Of a stretch of 11,200 nt of DNA, positions 1-5,639 are shown in pieces (within the stretch, counting starts at the first letter, position 1; the number at the start of each line of letters is the position of its first letter). The DNA comes from Burkholderiales bacterium (GTDB lineage: Bacteria > Pseudomonadota > Gammaproteobacteria > Burkholderiales > SG8-39). The stretch is from NCBI GenBank assembly GCA_919902965.1, contig CAKKSJ010000333.1, positions 1 through 11,200 of the forward strand. The letters are read 5' to 3'. The notes under the pieces were generated by a model. The model made no database searches. It was not told the DNA's origin and worked only from the letters and a program-made list of their open reading frames with translations. A program made the position numbers and the translations under genes.

Positions 1-572
1 GGCCCTCTTTGCCGAGCAGCAACAATCGCCTTTGCAATCTGTTTAGCAAACCGTTCTTCACCATAATCGCGGATTACCTCCCTGAGCTCGGCTTCACTGG
101 CCGTTTCGATCCACTGTGCGGCGGTTTGCCCCTGGCTCGTGTCCATGCGCATATCGAGCGGGCCGTCGCGGCGAAAACTGAAGCCGCGCGCGGCGTCGTC
201 GAGCTGCGGCGAAGACACACCCAGATCGAGCAGCACCCCATCCACACCCTCCAGGCCGACGCGTTCGAGCACGTCGGCCAGTTCGGCGAAGCTCGCGTGC
301 ACCACGCTGAAGCGAGCATCGCTTATTCTCGTTGCAGCCGCGACCGCCTGCGGGTCCTTGTCGAGCGCGATCAGGCGCCCGCGCGGACCCAGTCGGTCGA
401 GGATGAGGCGGCTGTGTCCGCCGCGGCCAAAGGTTGCATCGACATAAGCGCCCTCCGCTCGTCCTGAATCAGCATGTATTGCCAGCGCATCGACCGCCTC
501 CTGCAGCAATACCGTCGTGTGCGAGTCACGCCCCGCGACAGCGTGCGCATCCTCATCCGCGTAGGTGGTCAC
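1..572 (-). CDS. rsmH: 16S rRNA (cytosine1402-N4)-methyltransferase, N-terminal part
   Basis: RsmH (MraW) uses S-adenosylmethionine to methylate N4 of C1402 in the 16S rRNA decoding centre, in the cytoplasm. About 190 codons are visible and the C-terminus runs off the left edge. Reading the minus strand shows a HTTVLLQEAVDAL start, the SAM-binding motif I segment YVDATFGRGGHSR (GRGGHS near residues 49-54), then LLDLGVSSPQLDDAARGFSFR and GPLDMRMD, all hallmarks of the family. The visible part ends in a KAIVAARQRG segment, where the family has its RFAKxIAxAIV helix. The start chosen is a GTG at 572-570, which overlaps the mraZ TGA stop (569-571). No ATG lies between it and the conserved HTTVLL block, and the overlap implies translational coupling to mraZ. 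It is the second gene of a typical dcw cluster. Confidence 0.95.
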   Translation of the reverse strand, partial: MTTYADEDAHAVAGRDSHTTVLLQEAVDALAIHADSGRAEGAYVDATFGRGGHSRLILDRLGPRGRLIALDKDPQAVAAATRISDARFSVVHASFAELADVLERVGLEGVDGVLLDLGVSSPQLDDAARGFSFRRDGPLDMRMDTSQGQTAAQWIETASEAELREVIRDYGEERFAKQIAKAIVAARQRG

Positions 573-1012
573 AGAGCAAAGTCTTCCATCCCCGGCGGCA
601 GCTCGGTTTGCGCCGTCAGCTGCTGCAATTGTTTTTCCCAGGTGTCCTTGCTCCAGATTTCGAAATGGCTGCCTTGCCCCACCAGCATCACCGCTTTGTC
701 CAGCTTGGCGAAGTTGCGCAGCTCGGGCGAAATCAGCACGCGCCAGGCGGCGTCGATCTCGACTTCCTCGGCGAAACCCACGAGCAGCCGCTTCCACACG
801 GAAAAACGCGCATCGAGCGCGGGGAAACCCATGACGCGCTCGCGTATCGGCGCCCAGGCGCTGGCGGGATAGAGCAACAGGCAAGCGTCGGGGTGGGCGG
901 TGAGTACGAGGCTGGGAGGGGAAGTCTTTTCCAGCAGCGAGTCGCGATGACGCGACGGTACGGTAAGGCGTCCTTTGGCGTCTAGGCTTAAGGCTGCCGC
1001 ACCCTGAAACAT
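569..1012 (-). CDS. mraZ: Transcriptional regulator MraZ
   Basis: MraZ is a ring-forming, AbrB-fold DNA-binding protein that represses its own dcw operon in E. coli; it acts on the nucleoid. The product is 147 aa, close to the usual 140-155. Two tandem SpoVT-AbrB-like halves are visible. The first carries DxxxR as DAKGRLTVP (D11, R15). The second has DAAWRVLIS (D87, R91), in which the usual glycine and proline of DxxGRVLIP are replaced by W and S. The ATG at 1012 is chosen because it begins the conserved MFQGAxxLSLD block and has AGGGGGAAG a few bases upstream. A longer in-frame reading from an ATG at 1057 would begin inside an MraZ operator box and is rejected. It is the first gene of the operon, overlapping rsmH. 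Confidence 0.96.
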   Translation of the reverse strand: MFQGAAALSLDAKGRLTVPSRHRDSLLEKTSPPSLVLTAHPDACLLLYPASAWAPIRERVMGFPALDARFSVWKRLLVGFAEEVEIDAAWRVLISPELRNFAKLDKAVMLVGQGSHFEIWSKDTWEKQLQQLTAQTELPPGMEDFAL

Positions 1013-1051
1013 GGTCTTCCCCCTGATTGGTATAAGCGGTCTAGCGGAAAA

Positions 1052-1087
1052 CCCCATAATTTCCCACTAAACGCTACTATTCCCCAC
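1052..1087 (-). promoter_or_regulatory. MraZ operator: three good boxes and one degenerate box at 10-bp spacing
   Basis: On the minus strand hexamers of the MraZ type (GTGGGN) occur at 1087-1082 (GTGGGG), 1067-1062 (GTGGGA) and 1057-1052 (ATGGGG). In the same 10-bp register a degenerate element, GTAGCG, sits at 1077-1072. In E. coli and Mycoplasma, MraZ is known to bind closely spaced GTGGGN repeats in front of mraZ. The array lies between the proposed -10 element and the mraZ ATG, so bound MraZ should block transcription initiation or clearance. The identification rests on motif, spacing and location, all visible here; binding itself is inferred. Confidence 0.8.
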
Positions 1088-1114
1088 TCTAGAGGAGTTA
1101 TTTGCTCAGGTCAA
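1086..1114 (-). promoter_or_regulatory. Candidate sigma70 promoter of mraZ-rsmH
   Basis: Reading the minus strand, TTGACC at 1114-1109 (5 of 6 matches to TTGACA) is followed after exactly 17 bp by TAGAGT at 1091-1086 (4 of 6 matches to TATAAT). Transcription would start near 1080, inside the MraZ box array, giving a leader of roughly 70 nt. A second TATAAT lies further upstream at 1218-1213 on the same strand but lacks a recognisable -35, so this closer pair is preferred. Confidence 0.6.
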
Positions 1115-1275
1115 GGCCTCAATTAAACATTTCTCCAATTGAGACAAAGGCTTAAAAGCGATTCTGCTTGCGTTTTCTAAAATTATAAACATGTTATAAA
1201 ACAATTAGATAAATTATACACCGAAAGTGAACTATTAATATATTTAGCCCTGGTTGGCGAATTTTCTGGCCCAGC

Positions 1276-1288
1276 GGACGTTACGTCC
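1276..1288. repeat. 13-bp perfect inverted repeat upstream of rutE-like gene
   Basis: GGACGT and ACGTCC flank a single T. Outer arms CAGCG (1272-1276) and CGCTG (1293-1297) could extend the structure with a five-base bulge on one side. It lies about 90 bp upstream of the TATAAT proposed for the nitroreductase gene. It might be an operator for a dimeric regulator or simply a chance palindrome. Confidence 0.4.
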
Positions 1289-1377
1289 AGGTCGCTGCCC
1301 GGATTCAGCCTGGGTGCGGAAACAGTTACATGATCGCGATGCGCGGGTGCGCCTCCGGCTTTGGGATCGCATTCGCC

Positions 1378-1383
1378 TATAAT
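1378..1383 (+). promoter_or_regulatory. Candidate -10 element for the rutE-like gene
   Basis: A perfect TATAAT lies 30 bp before the preferred ATG at 1414, which would give a leader of about 24 nt. No good -35 hexamer is present at 16-18 bp, so the assignment is tentative and an activator might be needed. Its position argues against translation starting at the in-frame ATG at 1330, which would be upstream of this promoter. Confidence 0.4.
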
Positions 1384-1413
1384 CGGTTTTTCACTCGAGC
1401 GAAGACCACAGTC

Positions 1414-2007
1414 ATGATGCTAAGCCCCGAAGACATGGACCTGATTTTTCATAACGCACGCTCGCAGAACGGCTGGCAGCAAAAGCCGGTCAGCGACGAA
1501 CAATTGCAGCAACTCTACGATCTGATGAAATGGGCACCGACGACCATGAATACAAATCCGGCGCGCATTCTGTTCCTGCGCAGCCGCGCGGCCAAGGAGC
1601 GGCTGAAACCGGCGCTCAACCCCGGCAATGTGGACAAGACCATGGCGGCGCCGGTGACAGCCGTCATCGGCTACGACACCCAGTTCTACGAGCTGCTGCC
1701 GAAGCTGTTTCCGCACAACCAGAATGCGCGCGCGATTTTCGCCGGCGAGGAAAAAAAGGCGCACGCCGAAACCACCGCGTTTCGCAACGGCTCGATGCAG
1801 GGCGGCTATTTCATCATCGCCGCGCGCGCCATCGGCCTGGACTGCGGGCCAATGTCCGGATTCAACAACGCCAAGGTGGATGCGGAGTTTTTCGCCGGCA
1901 CCGGCATCAAGTCGAATTTCCTGTGCAACCTCGGCTACGGCGACGCATCGAAAGTAATGCCGCGCAGCCCGCGCCCGGCATTCGATGAGGTGTGCAAGCT
2001 GTTGTAA
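1414..2007 (+). CDS. rutE: RutE-like NAD(P)H nitroreductase (putative malonic semialdehyde reductase)
   Basis: This is a 197-aa FMN-dependent nitroreductase-fold protein, nearly the same length as E. coli RutE (196 aa). In E. coli, RutE reduces malonic semialdehyde to 3-hydroxypropionate in the Rut pyrimidine-degradation pathway. Family-like blocks are visible: ARSQNGWQQKPVSDEQL, LMKWAPTTMNTNPARILF, APVTAVIGYD, FYELLPKLFPH, TAFRNGSMQGGYFIIAARA, LGLDCGPMSGF-like (here IGLDCGPMSGF) and KSNFLCNLGYGD near the C-terminus. The start at 1414 (ATGATG) is preferred because the conserved region begins a few residues later and a TATAAT lies at 1378; an in-frame ATG at 1330 would add 28 non-family residues. 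The ribosome site is weak (CGAAGA). No other rut genes are nearby, so the true substrate may be another small aldehyde or quinone-like compound. It converges with glgC. Confidence 0.9.
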   Translation: MMLSPEDMDLIFHNARSQNGWQQKPVSDEQLQQLYDLMKWAPTTMNTNPARILFLRSRAAKERLKPALNPGNVDKTMAAPVTAVIGYDTQFYELLPKLFPHNQNARAIFAGEEKKAHAETTAFRNGSMQGGYFIIAARAIGLDCGPMSGFNNAKVDAEFFAGTGIKSNFLCNLGYGDASKVMPRSPRPAFDEVCKLL

Positions 2008-2043
2008 AGTGAGGAACGCAAACCACGCTTAGTCGGCGTACAC

Positions 2044-2065
2044 AAAAATTGCCCGGCATTCGGAC
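2044..2065 (-). terminator. Possible rho-independent terminator of glgC
   Basis: On the minus strand, about 40 nt past the glgC stop, GTCCG and CGGGC can pair (one G-U) around an AATGC loop (2065-2051). AA and a run of five T residues (2048-2044) follow. The stem is only 5 bp, so this is a weak candidate. Confidence 0.35.
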
Positions 2066-2105
2066 TTGGCGACCGCGCTTTCCCTCGGCTTTTTTCGACA
2101 CCACG

Positions 2106-3428
2106 CTAACGCAGGTGGTGCACCCGCAGGCCCAGGTTTTCGGGAACAATCACCGTCACGCCCCGCCCGGTGACGTGAAAGCGCTTGCGGTCGGCTTCCG
2201 CGTCGACACCCGCGGTAAAACCGTCGGGCAGCTTGCAGCGCCTGTCCACGATCACCCGGCGCAGGGTCACGTTGTTGCCGATTTCGACGTTCGGCAGGAT
2301 CACGCAATCCTCGATGAGGCTGTAGTCCTGCACGCGCACATCGGAGAACAGCACCGAGCGCCGCACCGTGGCGCCGCTGATAATACAGCCGCCCGACACC
2401 AGTGAATCGGCCGCCATGCCACGCCGCAAGTCGTCGTCGAACACGAATTTCGCCGGCGGCAGCTGTTCCTGGAAGCTCCAGATCGGCCAGTCGATATCGT
2501 ACAGATTGAGGTCCGGCACCACCCGCGTCAGCTCCATGTTCGCTTCCCAATACGCATCGAGCGTGCCCACGTCGCGCCAGTAGGGCACGCCCCTGCTCAT
2601 GTTGACGCAGCTGTCGCGAAAGTGGTGCGCATGCACATGCGCGCCGGAGGCGATCAGCCAGGGTATGAGGTCCTTGCCGAAGTCGTGGCTCGATTCCTTG
2701 TCTTCGGCATCCCGGATCAGCTGTTCATACAGAAACGCCTCGTCGAACACATAGACGCCCATGCTCGCGAGCACCTTGTCCGCGTGGCCGGGCATAGTCG
2801 CCGGCTGCGCCGGCTTCTCGTCGAAAGCGCTGACGCGCCCCATTGCATCGACGCTCATTACGCCAAACTCCTTCGCGTCGGCGAGCGGCACTTCGATGCA
2901 GGCGACGGTCATGAGCGCCCCGCTCGCCGCGTGCTCGGCGAGCATGCGCGTGTAATCCATTTTGTAGACATGATCGCCGGCGAGGATCAGAACGTATTTT
3001 CTCCGGTGGCGGCGCAGAATATCGATGTTCTGGTAGACCGCGTCTGCGGTACCGCGGTACCAGTCGGCGGTGACGCGCTGCTGCGCCGGCAGCAATTCGA
3101 CGAACTCATCGAAGCGGCCGTCGAGAAAACTCCAGCCGCGCTGCAGATGCCGGATCAGGCTTTGCGCCTTGTATTGCGTGCACACGCCGATGCGGCGGAT
3201 GCCGGAGTTGACGCAATTGGAGAGGGTGAAATCGATAATGCGGAACTTGCCGCCGAAAGGCACGGCCGGCTTGGCGCGCCAATCGGTGAGTACCGCGAGG
3301 CGCGAACCGCGGCCACCGGCGAGGATGATCGCGTAGGTGTTCTGGGCTAGATTTCTGAGTTCGATCTGCTGCGGCAGCTCACTTCCGGTGCGAGCAAGCG
3401 CCTGCCCGCCCTGGTCGAAGCCGTTCAT
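2106..3428 (-). CDS. glgC: Glucose-1-phosphate adenylyltransferase (ADP-glucose pyrophosphorylase)
   Basis: GlgC converts glucose-1-phosphate and ATP to ADP-glucose and pyrophosphate, the committed step of bacterial glycogen synthesis, in the cytoplasm. From the ATG at 3428 it is 440 aa, slightly longer than the 431 aa of the E. coli enzyme. Visible features: the nucleotide-binding loop AGGRGSRL (residues 37-44), RAKPAVPFGGKFRIIDF, the substrate segment QRGWSFLDG, WYRGTADAVYQN, the catalytic AGDHVYKMDY (150-159) and FDEKPAQP with the glucose-1-phosphate-binding lysine (K205). A left-handed beta-helix follows (SLVSGGCIISGATVRRSVLF onward). The position equivalent to the E. coli fructose-1,6-bisphosphate lysine K39 is tryptophan (LTDWRAKP). 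The start has AGGGGA just upstream; an alternative ATG at 3461 adds 11 residues and has GGGAG about 10 nt upstream, so the start is not settled. It lies downstream of the DUF2934 gene on the same strand. Confidence 0.96.
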   Translation of the reverse strand: MNGFDQGGQALARTGSELPQQIELRNLAQNTYAIILAGGRGSRLAVLTDWRAKPAVPFGGKFRIIDFTLSNCVNSGIRRIGVCTQYKAQSLIRHLQRGWSFLDGRFDEFVELLPAQQRVTADWYRGTADAVYQNIDILRRHRRKYVLILAGDHVYKMDYTRMLAEHAASGALMTVACIEVPLADAKEFGVMSVDAMGRVSAFDEKPAQPATMPGHADKVLASMGVYVFDEAFLYEQLIRDAEDKESSHDFGKDLIPWLIASGAHVHAHHFRDSCVNMSRGVPYWRDVGTLDAYWEANMELTRVVPDLNLYDIDWPIWSFQEQLPPAKFVFDDDLRRGMAADSLVSGGCIISGATVRRSVLFSDVRVQDYSLIEDCVILPNVEIGNNVTLRRVIVDRRCKLPDGFTAGVDAEADRKRFHVTGRGVTVIVPENLGLRVHHLR

Positions 3429-3486
3429 ATGTCCCCTGATGCCGGTATCGCCAGCGCTCATCGGTCCCGCGCTCCCGCATGTTCGC

Positions 3487-3528
3487 GCAGCCCCTCTGCC
3501 GGGTAAGGATCTGCGGCCCCTCTCCGGG
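3487..3528. repeat. Imperfect direct repeat between DUF2934 gene and glgC
   Basis: GCAGCCCCTCTGCCGGG at 3487-3503 is repeated as GCGGCCCCTCTCCGGG at 3513-3528, differing by one substitution and one missing base, with start points 26 bp apart. The second copy abuts the DUF2934 stop codon (3529-3531). It is in the likely transcribed spacer ahead of glgC. It may be a local duplication without function or an RNA-level element. Confidence 0.5.
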
Positions 3529-3807
3529 CTAGTCGCTGCCGATCAGGCGCAACACTTCGGCCTCGGCCTCGACCCAGTCCTGCAATTCGTAGCCCGGGGC
3601 AAAGCCGCGCTTTTCGGCGCGGAAATAGGCCGCCTGCGCAACCAGTCTGTTGCGCTCTTCGGCATTGAGCGCCGGGTCGGGCTGCGCTGCCGAACCGCCC
3701 TTCTTCGCTCTCGTCGCCGCCACTGGCGCGCGCGCCACGCTCTGGGAGGGCAGCGTGGTCTTGGACGCCGCCGTGGTTTTATTTGTCCGTGTAGTTGCGA
3801 TTGACAT
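3529..3807 (-). CDS. DUF2934 domain small protein
   Basis: The product is a 92-aa cytoplasmic protein of unknown function. Residues 1-47 are low-complexity, rich in Thr, Ala, Lys and Arg, and probably disordered. Residues 49-87 form a DUF2934-like unit: AEERNRLVAQAAYFRAEKRGFAPG followed by YELQDWVEAEAEV. Such proteins are predicted to be short helical units and, from general knowledge, recur beside glycogen or trehalose genes in proteobacteria. The ATG at 3807 is chosen because it has a near-perfect AAGGAGA about 7 nt upstream; a longer reading to 3903 would run through the palindromic control region and lacks such a site. It sits 100 nt before glgC on the same strand and is divergent from glgA, so an accessory or regulatory role in glycogen metabolism is a reasonable inference. 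There is no signal peptide or membrane segment. Confidence 0.85.
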   Translation of the reverse strand: MSIATTRTNKTTAASKTTLPSQSVARAPVAATRAKKGGSAAQPDPALNAEERNRLVAQAAYFRAEKRGFAPGYELQDWVEAEAEVLRLIGSD

Positions 3808-3833
3808 GGCCGGTCTCCTTTTCGCGAAACCAC

Positions 3834-3848
3834 TGCTCGATTCGAGCA
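3834..3848. promoter_or_regulatory. 15-bp perfect palindrome in glg divergent region
   Basis: TGCTCGA and TCGAGCA flank a single central T. It lies 27 bp upstream of the DUF2934 ATG, within the probable leader. Perfect symmetry over seven bases per arm fits a dimeric regulator site or a small RNA hairpin. No regulator is identified in the window. Confidence 0.5.
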
Positions 3849-3868
3849 TAACCGCGAAGAGCGCGCCG

Positions 3869-3888
3869 GCATTGACAATTGTCAATGC
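3869..3888. promoter_or_regulatory. 20-bp perfect palindrome in glg divergent region (putative operator)
   Basis: The half-site GCATTGACAA is followed directly by its reverse complement TTGTCAATGC, giving 20 bp of uninterrupted dyad symmetry centred between 3878 and 3879. It is an AT-richer patch inside GC-rich sequence. It contains TTGACA on each strand, but neither copy has a -10 hexamer at the right distance, so it is better read as an operator than as two -35 elements. It lies between the divergent DUF2934-glgC and glgA transcription units. Winged-helix dimers such as MarR-family proteins often bind sites of this shape, but the regulator is unknown. Confidence 0.6.
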
Positions 3889-3909
3889 GCTACGGGCGCC
3901 CATGCATTG

Positions 3910-3915
3910 AGTATA
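3910..3915 (-). promoter_or_regulatory. Candidate -10 element for DUF2934-glgC
   Basis: TATACT (5 of 6 matches to TATAAT) on the minus strand would start transcription near 3903, placing the 20-bp palindrome just downstream of the start site. That is a layout suited to repression. No good -35 is present, so this is tentative. Confidence 0.3.
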
Positions 3916-3969
3916 GGTCAGGCTATCGGCAGTGCACGACTATCCGTCCCGCGCCGCGCAACCGGCAAG

Positions 3970-3975
3970 TATAGT
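3970..3975 (+). promoter_or_regulatory. Candidate -10 element for glgA
   Basis: TATAGT (5 of 6 matches) lies 90 bp before the glgA GTG. There is no recognisable -35 at 16-18 bp. It is listed as the best candidate in the plus-strand leader. Confidence 0.25.
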
Positions 3976-4064
3976 CTGAGAACGAAGCCTGAGTCAGGAC
4001 GCCGCGGCCCTGCTAACATTGGGCGTGTGATCCGCACCTTTCTGCCGCGCCCCAAACCGAATTC

Positions 4065-5558
4065 GTGACTCCCTCTCCCTCCGACGCCAGCGCGAACCCG
4101 GATCAACTTCGCGTACTCTTCGCCACGCCGGAATGCTCGCCCCTGATTAAAACCGGCGGCCTTGCCGATGTCAGCGCGGCCCTGCCGGCAGCGCTCATCG
4201 CGCTGGGCGTGGATGCCAGGATCCTGCTGCCGGGCTACCGTGAGGTATTGGCGCAATTGCCGCATTGCCGCGAAATCGCGCGCCTCGCGCCCATGGCGGA
4301 GCTTCCCGCCGCGCGCCTGCTCCTGGGACAGACAGGCGCAGGGGTGCCGCTCATCGTGCTCGATTGCCCCGAACTGTACGACCGCGGCGGCGGCCCCTAT
4401 CAGACCGAGGCCGGCAGTGACTGGCCCGACAACGCACTGCGCTTCGGACTGCTTTCGCGCGTCGCCGCGCTGCTAGGCAGCGCCGCCAGCCCGCTAGCCT
4501 GGCGGCCGCAGGTGCTTCACTGCAACGAATGGCAGACCGCACTCGCCCCCGCCTACCTGCGCTATGCGGCGGGCGCAAGCGCAGCAACGCTGCTGACCAT
4601 ACACAATCTTGCCTTCCAGGGTATCTTCGATCCTGGCCTGGTCGCCGCGCTCGGCCTGCCCGCCGACTGTTTCAGCCCGGAGGGGGTCGAGTACTACGGC
4701 AAGCTGTCGTTTCTCAAGGCCGGACTGCAGCTCGCCGGCGCGATTACTACGGTCAGCCCCGGCTATGCGAACGAAATCCAGCACGAGCCCCTGGGCTTCG
4801 GACTGCACGGTCTGCTCAGCGCACGCAAAGACCGGCTCTACGGCATACTCAACGGTATCGATACCGGCGTGTGGAATCCCGCCACCGACCCATTGATAAG
4901 CTGCCGCTACGATGCCGGCACGCTCGCTTCTAAATCGAACAACAAACGCGCGCTGCAGCAGCGCCTCGGCCTGGCGACCACGCCCGAGCTACCGCTGTTC
5001 GCGGTAATCAGCCGGCTCACCGAGCAGAAAGGCCTGGACTGGCTGCTCCAGATCGCGCCGCAAATACTGACCCTGCCGGCGCAGCTTGCCCTGCTCGGCG
5101 GCGGCGATGGCGTACTCGAGCGCGGTTTCGTCGCGCTGGCGCAAGGCCATCCTGCGCAAGCGAGCACTAGGATAGGCTTCGACGAATCCCTGGCGCATCT
5201 GATCGAGGCCGGTGCCGATGCGTTTCTCATGCCTTCGCGATTCGAACCCTGCGGCATGAACCAGATGTACAGCCAGCGCTACGGCACGCCGCCGATCGTG
5301 CGCGCCACCGGCGGACTTGCCGACACGGTGGTCGATTGCAGCCCGGCTGCGCTCGCCGATGGCAGCGCCAGCGGTTTTGTGTTTCACGAGCCCAGCGCCC
5401 AGGCCCTGCTGGCCGCGATCAAGCGCGCCACCGGCGCCTGGCGTGAGCAAAAGACTTGGCGCGCATTGCAGCGCAACGGCATGGCCAGGAATTTCGGCTG
5501 GGAAGCGAGCGCGCGCCGCTATGCCGGGATATACGCGGCACTGGCAAGCGGCGGATGA
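4065..5558 (+). CDS. glgA: Glycogen synthase (ADP-glucose:1,4-alpha-glucan glucosyltransferase, GT5)
   Basis: GlgA transfers glucose from ADP-glucose to the non-reducing end of alpha-1,4-glucan; cytoplasmic, directly downstream of GlgC in the pathway. The product is 497 aa (E. coli 477 aa). The N-terminal Rossmann domain carries the ADP-glucose motif KTGGLADV (residues 29-36), then VLHCNEWQTALAPAYL, TIHNLAFQGIF and TTVSPGYANEI. The C-terminal domain has NGIDTGVWNPATDP, ISRLTEQKGLDWLL, the catalytic-glutamate segment PSRFEPCG (E394) and the RATGGLADTV signature. The start is a GTG at 4065; no ATG lies in a suitable place, about 14 residues precede the conserved RVLFATPE strand, and no good Shine-Dalgarno is visible. 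It is divergent from DUF2934-glgC and convergent with glgP, with 81 bp between the stops. Confidence 0.96.
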   Translation: MTPSPSDASANPDQLRVLFATPECSPLIKTGGLADVSAALPAALIALGVDARILLPGYREVLAQLPHCREIARLAPMAELPAARLLLGQTGAGVPLIVLDCPELYDRGGGPYQTEAGSDWPDNALRFGLLSRVAALLGSAASPLAWRPQVLHCNEWQTALAPAYLRYAAGASAATLLTIHNLAFQGIFDPGLVAALGLPADCFSPEGVEYYGKLSFLKAGLQLAGAITTVSPGYANEIQHEPLGFGLHGLLSARKDRLYGILNGIDTGVWNPATDPLISCRYDAGTLASKSNNKRALQQRLGLATTPELPLFAVISRLTEQKGLDWLLQIAPQILTLPAQLALLGGGDGVLERGFVALAQGHPAQASTRIGFDESLAHLIEAGADAFLMPSRFEPCGMNQMYSQRYGTPPIVRATGGLADTVVDCSPAALADGSASGFVFHEPSAQALLAAIKRATGAWREQKTWRALQRNGMARNFGWEASARRYAGIYAALASGG

Positions 5559-5601
5559 GTTGGCACTGGCAGGCGGAGACGAACCGCGCCCCGCGCCCCG
5601 T

Positions 5602-5617
5602 TGCCGGTGCGCCGGCA
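5602..5617. other. Hairpin between convergent glgA and glgP
   Basis: TGCCGG and CCGGCA flank a TGCG loop, a 6-bp GC-rich stem readable from either strand in the 81-bp spacer. There is no T-run on either side, so it is not a standard intrinsic terminator. It may still stabilise 3' ends or be chance in GC-rich sequence. Confidence 0.3.
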
Positions 5618-5639
5618 CGCGCGCCTGCCGCGGCCCGGC

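Larger units (their letters stand above)
1088..1413. other. Divergent intergenic region with an AT-rich stretch
   Basis: No credible gene lies between the mraZ operator and the rutE-like gene. Roughly 1120-1255 is strikingly AT-rich compared with the GC-rich genes on either side and contains TTATAA repeated at 1183-1188 and 1194-1199, plus runs such as TATTAATATATTTA. From about 1260 the composition returns to GC-rich, and a 13-bp inverted repeat GGACGT-T-ACGTCC sits at 1276-1288. The region most likely carries the control elements of both divergent genes. The AT-rich part could also serve as an upstream promoter element or nucleoid-protein binding zone, which is inference. Confidence 0.6.

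Noticed and set aside
9..467. Plus-strand open frames over the left edge
   Set aside because: The minus strand encodes unmistakable RsmH motifs (GRGGHS, LDLGVSSPQLD), so the plus frames are shadows.
569..1057. Longer mraZ start at 1057
   Set aside because: The ATG at 1057 is the ATGGGG MraZ box itself, the added residues are not family-like, and the ATG at 1012 has a strong ribosome site.
1214..1222. TTATACACC, a near match to a DnaA box
   Set aside because: It is a single site without neighbours or other origin features; such a match is expected by chance in AT-rich sequence.
2071..2095. Plus-strand terminator for the RutE-like gene ending in six T residues (2090-2095)
   Set aside because: The bases before the T-run do not form a convincing stem (only CCG/CGG with a large loop).
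2622..3350. Plus-strand open frame (242 codons) opposite glgC
   Set aside because: It is a shadow of the glgC reading frame, with no known domain and no credible promoter or ribosome site.
3872..3885. TTGACA on both strands as -35 elements of divergent promoters
   Set aside because: No -10-like hexamer lies 15-19 bp downstream on either strand; the symmetry is better explained as an operator.
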